Assembly (NCBI GenBank): GCA_902491515.1
Contig: CABUIC010000007.1
Location: 1 to 64,000 of the forward strand
Direction: 5' to 3'
From: an uncultured Porphyromonadaceae bacterium
Lineage (GTDB): Bacteria; Bacteroidota; Bacteroidia; Bacteroidales; Muribaculaceae
DNA: 64,000 nt
This document shows positions 8,027-15,606 of the stretch, piece after piece; the stretch's first letter is position 1, and each line of letters opens with the position of its first letter. Below the pieces are notes generated by a model. That model had not been told where the DNA came from. It was given only the letters and a program-made list of their open reading frames with translations, and searched no databases. The position numbers were made by a program, and so were the translations under genes.

Positions 8027-8956
8027 ATGAAGACCAAGTATTTAGCTTTTGCAGCGGCTGCTTTTATGCTGGCAAGCTGCTCTAATGATGAGGATTTTGT
8101 TCCACAAGACAACCTCAAGGATGCGCCCATCACTGTTACGGCAGATGTGGCGGATTTGAAAACCCGTGCTGGATACGATGCAGACAATCTGCCTGCCAAA
8201 TTCTACCTAACTGTGACACAGACAGAGGAAGCATCCCAGTACAACTACACCAATGTGGAAATGACCAAAGGTAACGGTAACAACTACACTCCTTCCGACA
8301 ATATTTTATGGAAGGATGCTACGCGCACTCCGTTTGTCAGTGCCTATACTACTGCCGATGCCACTTTCACCGTACAGACCGACCAGAGCACAGCGGAAAG
8401 TGTCATTGCAAGTGATTTGCTTGGTGCAGTGAGTACTACAGAGGACGATGTAACCATCAACGGTGACAATATCAGTGTTCGTTTCCGTCACTTGCTCTGC
8501 AAACTCGATGTCACCTATTCTTGGGGAACGGAGTTTGACAATGTCACAACCAAAAGTATTAAAAATGTTGTGTATAATGGTTTCGGTACAGATGCTGTTC
8601 TCGACCGTACTACTGCAACCATAACATCAGGAACTTACACTGATGCTATCACCGCATTTATTGGAAAGACTACGGTTAATGAGGTGGAGAAGGATATGTC
8701 CGAAGCCATATTCGCACCACAGACAGGTAATCCCAAAATTGTTATCACGGCTTTGATTGACGGTGTGGAACGTGCGTTCTCACTCAATGTCACTGCACCG
8801 ACTGGTGGCTTTGTAAGCGGCAACCGCTATACCATGAATGTTGCTATCGGTGGAACTGTTACCCAAACAGGTGAAATGAAGATTTCTAAAGGTTGGGAAA
8901 ATGGAGATGCCAATGGTGAAGAAGAAGGTACAACAGGAAATATGGAAACTAACTGA
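8027..8956 (+). CDS. Fimbrillin-family (Mfa-like) lipoprotein
   Basis: A 309-residue exported lipoprotein. The signal ends MLASCS, with the lipidated Cys at about residue 18, and is followed by an acidic SNDEDF linker typical of Bacteroidales fimbrillins. The body shows the fimbrillin pattern: TRAGYD near the mature N terminus, DLLGA, an FRHLLCKLDVTYSW segment and FVSGNRYTMNVAIGG near the end. Such proteins are structural or tip subunits of surface fimbriae, often processed by an outer-membrane Arg/Lys protease; TRA could be such a site. It leads a run of three related lipoprotein genes with 3- and 22-bp gaps. Confidence 0.8.
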   Translation: MKTKYLAFAAAAFMLASCSNDEDFVPQDNLKDAPITVTADVADLKTRAGYDADNLPAKFYLTVTQTEEASQYNYTNVEMTKGNGNNYTPSDNILWKDATRTPFVSAYTTADATFTVQTDQSTAESVIASDLLGAVSTTEDDVTINGDNISVRFRHLLCKLDVTYSWGTEFDNVTTKSIKNVVYNGFGTDAVLDRTTATITSGTYTDAITAFIGKTTVNEVEKDMSEAIFAPQTGNPKIVITALIDGVERAFSLNVTAPTGGFVSGNRYTMNVAIGGTVTQTGEMKISKGWENGDANGEEEGTTGNMETN

Positions 8957-8959
8957 TAA

Positions 8960-10618
8960 ATGAAAGAGACAATGAAGAAAATCTATAAATACACCGCACT
9001 TGCGGTTTTCGCCCTCGGCTTCACTGCCTGCTCACAGGACGACGACTTTACACCGCAGCAGGAGGACATCGTAAAGATTGCCTCTGCCAACATAGCTACT
9101 GAGGTGCAGACCCGTGTCAATACCCTCGCTGACGGTACACTGTGGGAGAATAACGACCAGATTCTCTTGGTAAACAACAGCCGTAACAATAAGAATAGCG
9201 GTACTTACACGGCTACTGTTACCACAGGCGATAACCCTGCCACCACTTGGGAACTCACTAACGGTACCGTGCTTTATGCATCATCAGGCACGAATGATTT
9301 CACCGCTTACTATCCGGCAAGCGTGGATTTTACCTTACCTACCGACCAAAGCACAGTGGCTAGTATCAAGTCTGCCGACCGTATGGTAGCCACTACAACC
9401 GGTGTAGCCAAAGGCACAGCCGTGGCACTCAGCTTCGAGCGTCTGCATGCCAAGGTTACTATTACTCCGACCTTCGCTTCAGAATATGATGGCAAAGGCA
9501 TCGCAGACATTCAGAATTTCAAAATAGAAGAAATTACTCCTTATCTGCCTGAGAATGGTACTGCTTACACAGCTATCCTTGAACCATCGGAAACAGGTTT
9601 TGTCGTTACTCTGACAGTTGGTTCGGATAATCTGACAGCCACATCAAGCACTGCACTCGAAGCCGGCAAACATTACTCCTTTAACCTTACAGTAGGTAAG
9701 GAAGCAGTGAGCATCAACAGCGTCAGCGTCAATGACTGGACAGAAAAGCCAGTTTCCGGTGTAGAAGCCGAGCAAGAAGCATTTGTCTATAACCCTGCAA
9801 CAAATACTTACGAAGTTCATCTCTCCAGAGGAATGCAGGCTGCGATAGATGCTGCCGAACTGACCGGCACAGCTGAAAATCCGGCAACTGTTACTCTGCT
9901 GGCAGATATGGAAGTGGAGGGTACACCGAATGAATATGGCGATATTCACCAAGATATACTTGTTGATGGTGGTGTTATTGTCCTTGATTTAAATGGGCAT
10001 ACCCTTAAAACTGCTAATACTGGCGATTATTTGATTTGGTTGGAGAATGGCGCAACGCTGACCATCAATGACAGTTCCGAAGAAAAATGCGGAAAGATGA
10101 TTACCTATGATTGGGCATTCTCTGTAATAGATGCATCTAGTGGCAAGTTGGTTATAAACGGTGGTACCTTTGAAGGTGCCAATATTGTAGAGGGATGGGA
10201 TAATGGTTCTACCATCGAAATCAATGGCGGAACCTTCATCGGTACAAAATATGCGATAGATGCCCTATCCTCTATTCTGACCATTACGGGCGGTACATTT
10301 ACTGGAGGAGTATATGCCTTGAAATTTAATAATAATGGTACACAATTTATTATTGGTGGTAGTTTCTCTGGGGGAGAACATGATATTAACACATCAGGAG
10401 TAAAGGGATTCCTCTCTTACAATGAAGAAACAGGCGTAGGACCTACCTTCCCGGGCGGACTGAGCATTTGGGCTGCAGCTTCTACAGGATTTAATCTGAA
10501 CGCTTCGCTCGCAACCGGCGCAGCCTACTTCGATGCAGAAGGCAATCAGTTGACCTTGGCATCCGATGCCATAGCCTATGAAGAAAGCGATGTAACCGTG
10601 AAGAAAGTAAATGAATAA
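8960..10618 (+). CDS. Fimbrillin-family lipoprotein with C-terminal beta-helix-like repeats
   Basis: A 552-residue protein with lipoprotein signal ending GFTACS and an acidic DDDF linker. Residues about 30-270 are fimbrillin-like, with LSFERLHAKVTITP and LEAGKHYSFNLTVGK. Residues about 280-480 differ: they contain repeats such as INGGTFEGAN, INGGTFIGT and ITGGTFTGG, which suggest a right-handed beta-helix or adhesin module. Start ATG 8960 lies 3 bp after the preceding stop; Met5 (8972) is an alternative. It is probably a fimbrial tip or accessory subunit. Confidence 0.75.
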   Translation: MKETMKKIYKYTALAVFALGFTACSQDDDFTPQQEDIVKIASANIATEVQTRVNTLADGTLWENNDQILLVNNSRNNKNSGTYTATVTTGDNPATTWELTNGTVLYASSGTNDFTAYYPASVDFTLPTDQSTVASIKSADRMVATTTGVAKGTAVALSFERLHAKVTITPTFASEYDGKGIADIQNFKIEEITPYLPENGTAYTAILEPSETGFVVTLTVGSDNLTATSSTALEAGKHYSFNLTVGKEAVSINSVSVNDWTEKPVSGVEAEQEAFVYNPATNTYEVHLSRGMQAAIDAAELTGTAENPATVTLLADMEVEGTPNEYGDIHQDILVDGGVIVLDLNGHTLKTANTGDYLIWLENGATLTINDSSEEKCGKMITYDWAFSVIDASSGKLVINGGTFEGANIVEGWDNGSTIEINGGTFIGTKYAIDALSSILTITGGTFTGGVYALKFNNNGTQFIIGGSFSGGEHDINTSGVKGFLSYNEETGVGPTFPGGLSIWAAASTGFNLNASLATGAAYFDAEGNQLTLASDAIAYEESDVTVKKVNE

Positions 10619-10640
10619 TCAAGAAGTAATTTTAAAGAAT

Positions 10641-12734
10641 ATGAAGAAAACTTATCAATATATCGTCTTAGCGGTGCTGACATTAGGTATGGTAGCCTGC
10701 ACGCAGGAGGACGATTTCGCTCCGCAAGGCAATCAGAAGGACACCCCTCTCGCTATCGCATCGGCAGGTGTGGCCAGCCTGACTACACGCGCGACAATTG
10801 ACAGTGAAAACAATCTTGTTGGAGGAAGTATAGGCGTATTCGTAACATCTTCTTCCGGTGGTCGTTACGAAGGTAGTAACATCAAATGGACCTACAACAA
10901 CGGTTGGGATCTTGATGCTGCCACCGTAGTGCTCTACGAGAATGATGATACAAAACAACAGATAGGAGCTTATTATCCCTACACCTCCGATTTGACCGAT
11001 GAGAGCAAGTTCGCTATTGAATTGCCAGAACAGTTCGGTAGTGACTACGAGGATTACGATTATCTCTATGCCAACTATGCCACACTGAATAATAATCCTG
11101 CCACCATCGCAATGAACCACCTGCTCTCAAAGATAACGGTCAGCATCAGCACTATGGGTACTGAATTAAGTAACGATGCCGTGCAGAGTATTTCGTTGTT
11201 CAACGTACCTCGCACAGCTTCTTGGGAAGTGCCAACAAGTACGCTCACCGATTTAGGCATTGCCAATGAGATTACGACCTTGTACGCCAACGATACCAAC
11301 GATGATGAGGTTGTTGATCATTATGTAGGCTATGCCCTTCCTAATGCTGCCACCACTCTTGGCATTAGCGTGACAATGGATAGCGGACGCTGGTTTGCAG
11401 CACAGGCTCCGATTACCGACGGATTGGCAAGCGGTAACCACTACCTTATTAGTATGAAGTTAGGTAAGGATGCTGTGACAGTATGCAATATCACTATTGG
11501 CGACTGGGGTACTCCGGAAAACAATGTCAGTGGAAGCGAAGTGACTGAAATCTTCATCCGTTCTACAGTATCGGGCACAACTGCTGCTATCGACATCGTG
11601 TCGAGTGCTGCGGAAGGTGTGCAGAATGCTATCTCTGAATTGCTTACAGCCAATCCGTCAGTCACCACTCTGACTGTGAACGGAACCCTGAACGAGGTTC
11701 AGCAAAGTGCATTGGCTGCAGCTCTTGCTGGCTTCAACGGTACGCTGGTTATGGACATGGCGGAGGTGGCAGATGCTATCAGCAGTTTGGCTTGCACAAA
11801 ACAACTTGGCGGTTATACCATTGCTACGGATGGAACGACTACGACCTATACCGTCTATACCGAAGCAGGATTGAACACATGGAGAGAGGCTATAGAAGAG
11901 AATAGGAAAACAAATCTCACTCTTGGTGCAGACATCATTTTGTCAACCGAAGGTATCACCGTAGATGAAAACGGCAAGCCAAGCGGAAGCAACTGGACAG
12001 CGACAGGCATATTCGAAGGCACATTAGACGGTGGCGGTCACTGCATTGCCAATCTCCGCATTTATTCAGAAAAGGGTTCTAGTGCGTGCTTCATAGGTGG
12101 GGCAAGTAATGCTGCTATAAAGAATCTCACCCTTGTGACTCCGGTTGTTTATGGTACAACCACATATACAGCAAGCTTGGCATCCCAGATTAGTAGGGGC
12201 ACTTCAATCATTGACTGTCACGTACAAGGTGGTTCGGTTACCGGTGAGCACAACGGTACAGGCGGTTTGATTGCAGCGATAGCATATAAAACCTGCTATG
12301 TTTATGGTTGTACTAACAGTGCCAAGGTAACAGGCACTCAATGGGTAGGTGGAATTATTGGTACTATTGCAAATGATGGTAACGTGTTTGCAGCCTGTGC
12401 CAATACAGGAGAGATTAGCGGAAACAGCAATGTTGGCGGTATTGCCGGAACACCTAGGACTTCAGAAAAATTAATTGCTTGCTATACCACCGTGGGCAAT
12501 CTCTGCGGTAATACCTCTGCAACCGTTACAGGCAGTTATTACGTAGCTTCCGAAGATACTGACGGAGAAGATGGCACCACTGCCGTGGCTGATGCTACAG
12601 CATTGAACAGTATGGATGTTGTGACTGCGATGAATGCCGCTATAGACACTTATAACAGCAGTGCTACAAAACAGGTTACTTATAAGTGGAAAGTGGGAAC
12701 CATCCTTCCTGAACTTGAACTTGTTTCTGAGTAA
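10641..12734 (+). CDS. Large fimbrillin-family lipoprotein with GLUG-type repeats
   Basis: A 697-residue exported lipoprotein, signal ending GMVACT and an acidic EDDF linker. The N-terminal half follows the fimbrillin layout (TTRATIDSE, MNHLLSKITVSIS, LASGNHYLISMKLGK). The C-terminal part (about 440-640) carries GLUG-like adhesin repeats such as GTGGLIA, VGGIIGT and VGGIAGT. The start at 10641 was preferred over an in-frame start 10 codons upstream because the signal peptide begins there and the upstream start overlaps the previous gene. As the largest and last of three, it could be the minor tip adhesin. Two hairpins follow its stop. Confidence 0.75.
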   Translation: MKKTYQYIVLAVLTLGMVACTQEDDFAPQGNQKDTPLAIASAGVASLTTRATIDSENNLVGGSIGVFVTSSSGGRYEGSNIKWTYNNGWDLDAATVVLYENDDTKQQIGAYYPYTSDLTDESKFAIELPEQFGSDYEDYDYLYANYATLNNNPATIAMNHLLSKITVSISTMGTELSNDAVQSISLFNVPRTASWEVPTSTLTDLGIANEITTLYANDTNDDEVVDHYVGYALPNAATTLGISVTMDSGRWFAAQAPITDGLASGNHYLISMKLGKDAVTVCNITIGDWGTPENNVSGSEVTEIFIRSTVSGTTAAIDIVSSAAEGVQNAISELLTANPSVTTLTVNGTLNEVQQSALAAALAGFNGTLVMDMAEVADAISSLACTKQLGGYTIATDGTTTTYTVYTEAGLNTWREAIEENRKTNLTLGADIILSTEGITVDENGKPSGSNWTATGIFEGTLDGGGHCIANLRIYSEKGSSACFIGGASNAAIKNLTLVTPVVYGTTTYTASLASQISRGTSIIDCHVQGGSVTGEHNGTGGLIAAIAYKTCYVYGCTNSAKVTGTQWVGGIIGTIANDGNVFAACANTGEISGNSNVGGIAGTPRTSEKLIACYTTVGNLCGNTSATVTGSYYVASEDTDGEDGTTAVADATALNSMDVVTAMNAAIDTYNSSATKQVTYKWKVGTILPELELVSE

Positions 12735-12747
12735 AGAATCTCATAGG

Positions 12748-12814
12748 GCATACGGCATTGGGTTGCCGTATGCTCACTAAACTCCTAAGCCGAGCGGGAG
12801 TTATAAGTGCTCGG
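12748..12814 (+). terminator. Tandem hairpins closing the fimbrillin operon
   Basis: GCATACGGCA (12748-12757) pairs perfectly with TGCCGTATGC (12764-12773). A second stem pairs CCGAGC (12790-12795) with GCTCGG (12809-12814). Neither is followed by a strong U-tract, so termination is likely but may need Rho. Confidence 0.5.
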
Positions 12815-12893
12815 CAAGAGTATTAACCCATATGCGTCTTAAAAGGAGGAGACAAAGATTCAAAAGTGTTTAATCTTAAATAATTATGTGATT

Positions 12894-13481
12894 ATGGCAG
12901 AATTTTTAGACAAAACTATTGGTTTATTGAAACTTGAAAACCAAGCTGGTGTTAAATGCTATTTAGAGTGTTACTGGAGAATTGGTAAAAATGGAGAGCC
13001 TCAGAGATCTGGAAAATCTGGGTCTATTTTACTTGGACAGAGTGAAACTTTGGATCTAAGAAGTTTAGACCTTAATGAAGACAGTGAGATTTGGGTTACA
13101 GCCTATGCAAATGTTTCTGCAGGAGATGACTCTTCCGGTAATGTATGGCTAAGATATGATGCAAATTCAGAGAATACTGCTGCTTTCAAAATAACAGGCA
13201 CGGCATTCACAACAACTACTACTTTTGATAGAATTTCGACTGGTGATGAGTATTTTGACACACCTATTACTAAGATTACTCTTAATAATCAATCTGGAAC
13301 TGTTTGCAGTTTAGAATGTTATTATAAGAAAGGTAAAGGTGGTACACCAAAACGAATTGGAGAAACATCAACAATACCTGTCGGACAATCTGTAAGCCTA
13401 AATTTATTGACCTATAGGTCTGATTTTAGCACGAAAAGCTACTTCGATCATTTCTATTGCATCAAACAACACCAATCGTAG
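12894..13481 (+). CDS. Unrecognised protein with two internal repeats, 3' end replaced
   Basis: A 195-residue frame, low GC, no signal peptide. Residues about 10-56 and 125-172 are internal repeats: each contains [LI]-x-N-Q-[AS]-G-x-x-C-x-LECY, a basic GK-x-G segment, then GQS-x-[ST]-L-[DN]-L. Between them is a Thr-rich linker. The second repeat stops at about residue 171. The last about 24 codons (from about 13410) run antisense through the truncated Abi_2 gene, so the original 3' end has probably been lost. The start ATG 12894 was chosen over an upstream in-frame GTG. A GGAGGAG stretch at 12844-12850 is too far away to be its ribosome binding site. No function is proposed. Confidence 0.55.
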   Translation: MAEFLDKTIGLLKLENQAGVKCYLECYWRIGKNGEPQRSGKSGSILLGQSETLDLRSLDLNEDSEIWVTAYANVSAGDDSSGNVWLRYDANSENTAAFKITGTAFTTTTTFDRISTGDEYFDTPITKITLNNQSGTVCSLECYYKKGKGGTPKRIGETSTIPVGQSVSLNLLTYRSDFSTKSYFDHFYCIKQHQS

Positions 13482-13703
13482 GTTATGGTCGAAATTATAG
13501 CGTTTCATGACCATATCAAAAGATGTATCAGGCAAGAAATCACCATCTGTAGAGTCATCAATCAGGTCTGTCCAGAAATACTTCAACCGGAAATAACTGA
13601 TTCGAGCAAGCAAAGCTTTAGCTTCGCCTAAATCTTCAAATTCCATCCCTTTTGCTCTGAGCAATGAGACCTGTTCTTCTATTGTGCGTGGGCGCTGGTT
13701 CAT
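13404..13703 (-). pseudogene. Abi_2/AbiF-family abortive-infection protein, C-terminally truncated
   Basis: The 99 codons match the N terminus of Abi_2 (AbiD/AbiF) proteins: TIEEQVSLLRAKGMEF, ISYFRLKYFW, the FDMVMKRYNFDHNLRLVLFDAIE core and FRAKI. Family members are usually about 300 residues and contain HEPN RNase motifs of the R-x4-6-H type. Here the frame ends with IGQ within the first such motif, just before its His, and the rest of the gene is absent. The break lies at the palindrome GACCTATAGGTC. The promoter and the upstream structured RNA are intact. It is almost certainly inactive as a nuclease. Confidence 0.8.
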
Positions 13704-13711
13704 AGTAATAA

Positions 13712-13795
13712 AAAAAGCGACCCGCCAGCAGTTCTACGGGATGCTAACGGGTTCTGTTATCATTGACTCGGCACAAACCGATGATCATCATATTT
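13712..13795 (-). ncRNA. AbiF-type structured RNA upstream of the Abi_2 gene
   Basis: Transcript predicted from the promoter at 13801-13833. It can fold into a first stem (AUCAU-CGG with CCG-AUGAU, with an internal bulge) and a second, stronger stem with outer pairs ACCCG/CGGGU and inner AGCA/UGCU. That stem is followed by CGC and seven U residues, ending 8 nt before the Abi_2 start codon. This promoter, small RNA, terminator, abi gene order is what is described for the AbiF RNA motif associated with Abi_2 genes, where the RNA is thought to act as an antitoxin. The homology was not confirmed by a covariance search. Confidence 0.6.
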
Positions 13796-13800
13796 ACGAT

Positions 13801-13833
13801 GCAAAGGTAATGCTTTTTGTCTCTAATAACAAA
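13801..13833 (-). promoter_or_regulatory. Bacteroidota promoter of the AbiF RNA
   Basis: On the - strand TTTG (13830-13833) is followed after exactly 20 bp by TACCTTTGC (13801-13809). This is the canonical -33/-7 arrangement. It points to a start site near 13795. Confidence 0.8.
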
Positions 13834-13880
13834 TAATTGCAGAAATATTTTACAAGAATCATGCTTTTTTACCTAAATCC

Positions 13881-15155
13881 TTACAGTTTTAGAGAATTTC
13901 CACGCTTCTGAGCCTGCTCATATCTGCCTATGGCGATATCATCCACTTCGCGAACAGCCTTGCTGTACTCACTATTGGATAAGTCCTCTTTCTTATCTGC
14001 CGTGAATACAAGGAAAGTTCCGATAACTCTGTAATCCTCCTTGTCTTTGCCAAAGGCTTCCATCACACTTTTGATGGTCTTTGCTTCCTCTCTGCTGAAG
14101 ATGCTACGATATGTATCCTTGGCAAAACTGATGATCGAATCGACAGCCTTTCTGAAGGTGCCATTACTTTGCATTAGAATTTTTGTAAATATCCTCAGCA
14201 TCTTGTCTCTCCATGACAGACGGTCTTTCAAGTTACGTATCTCATCATCCTTTTTAAGTACAGCATTGCGAACGGCACTTTCCATCTGCTGTGCAACTGA
14301 TTTCTTATAGGCTTCGAGCTTGGCGGTTTCTGCCTGTGTTCGTTTACGTTCTTCGGCTATGGCTTCGTGTGCTTCCGCCAAATCAAGTTTCAAGTCCTCT
14401 ATATCACCTTTCAGTGCTTTGGACTTTCCTGTAGCCCAATCTGCAACAGCACCGAGCAATTGACTTCCTTTCTCCTTGTTTAACTTGGAGCGTTTATCAC
14501 TAATAGCCTTGTCGAGCATTTCATTCTGCTTCTCTTTTTGCAGGGCTTCATCACGTAGGGCTTGTGTTATACTCTCTGCTTCCTGAACCTCCTGCTCGGC
14601 AACCTTCACCTGATACTCCTTGTATCGCCTTACGGCATCCAAATTACGGAGTTCGGATTTCTGTTTTTCAAGAATGAAGTCGTTACGTTCCAAATGTTCC
14701 TTGCCTGTCTCGGCTTTGGATTGTCCTCGCTCCATTTCAAGAATCTCAGATGCCAATGTCTGCATTTCCATCATATCGTCATCATTGAGTTTGCAGCTCT
14801 TTCCTGTTTCGTGGTTCATCCAATCGAACACGATGTGGGCATGATAGTTGGGCTTGAACCATCTGTTACCAATTTTGAAACTCTCCGTATCATCCGTATC
14901 GGGTTCACCAGGGAGCCAATGCCCTTCATCCTTGTGCATGAAAATATGTAGCGGTGTGATTCCCCAACGCTGTTCGCATTTATCACAAAATCTGCGAAGA
15001 TCATTCAAGGTGGTATCTGCCTTGATAAGCAATACACCTTCGCGGATGGGCGAACACCCTGCCACCTTGATAATCTTTCCGTTTTTGCCTTTGCGTTCAC
15101 GTTCCTTTTCCACTTGACATCTAAATGAAATTTTGCGAGAATTCCCAATGGTCAA
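13881..15155 (-). pseudogene. MobV/Pre-type plasmid relaxase, 5'-truncated
   Basis: An open frame of about 424 codons. It contains PIREGVLLIKADTTL, the metal-binding HKDEGHW and PNYHAHIVFDW motifs (HUH motif of MobV relaxases), GKSCKLN, and a long charged coiled-coil C terminus (residues about 145-340). Compared with related Bacteroides mobilisation proteins, about 50-60 N-terminal residues, including the first conserved Mob motif, are missing. The only possible start at the beginning of the frame is TTG (15155), with a stop one codon upstream. Truncation therefore probably occurred at the island edge. If expressed it would lack the catalytic N terminus. Confidence 0.7.
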
Positions 15156-15365
15156 GAATCAGCGCGGATAAACGCTTTCATTATGTAGTGCCCCGGCTCT
15201 CCTGCCGGGACGATGCATATCCCGCTCCGCTTTCCCCGGACCGGGGCATCTGCATTGCGGTCTGCATGGCAAAGTTAGTGCATAAATGATAAAAATCCAA
15301 ATAAAATTTGAATTTTTTGAAAAATAATTGCGGAGAGACGTCGTCAATGAGAAAAAATACCATCG

Positions 15366-15535
15366 ACGGGGCGGACGTGCCATGGCACGTCCCTACTGCG
15401 TTGGCTATTAATGTTTTATCAAATAAAATTTCATCGACGCAAATCCCCGAATTGTAGGGACGCACGGGCCGTGCGTCCTCAACTCGCTGGGGTCCAATGG
15501 TTTGAGAATAGGACGCACGAACCGTGCGTCCCTAC
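15366..15535. repeat. Dispersed composite palindromic repeat, copy B
   Basis: Three palindromes: GGACGTGC-CATG-GCACGTCC (15373-15392, with CTAC after it), GTAGGGACGCACGG with CCGTGCGTCC (15454-15478), and GGACGCACG with CGTGCGTCC followed by CTAC (15511-15535). The linker from CTATTAATGTTTTATC to AAATCCCCG closely matches copy A at 5555-5685, in the same orientation. No gene is supported between 15156 and 15552. Confidence 0.75.
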
Positions 15536-15552
15536 AGTTCCGATAATTACAG

Positions 15553-15600
15553 TCCAAAAACAAACCACGCGCCGGTAATCGGGTGATTATCGGCGCGGTG
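15553..15600 (-). terminator. Rho-independent terminator of lepA
   Basis: On the - strand CCGCGCCGATAATC pairs with GATTACCGGCGCGTGG (one bulge), followed by TTTGTTTTTGG. The hairpin starts about 7 bp after the lepA stop. Confidence 0.8.
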
Positions 15601-15606
15601 TGGGGG

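Noticed and set aside
15159..15465. Short - strand frames between the relaxase and lepA
   Set aside because: They consist mostly of the palindromic repeat sequence.
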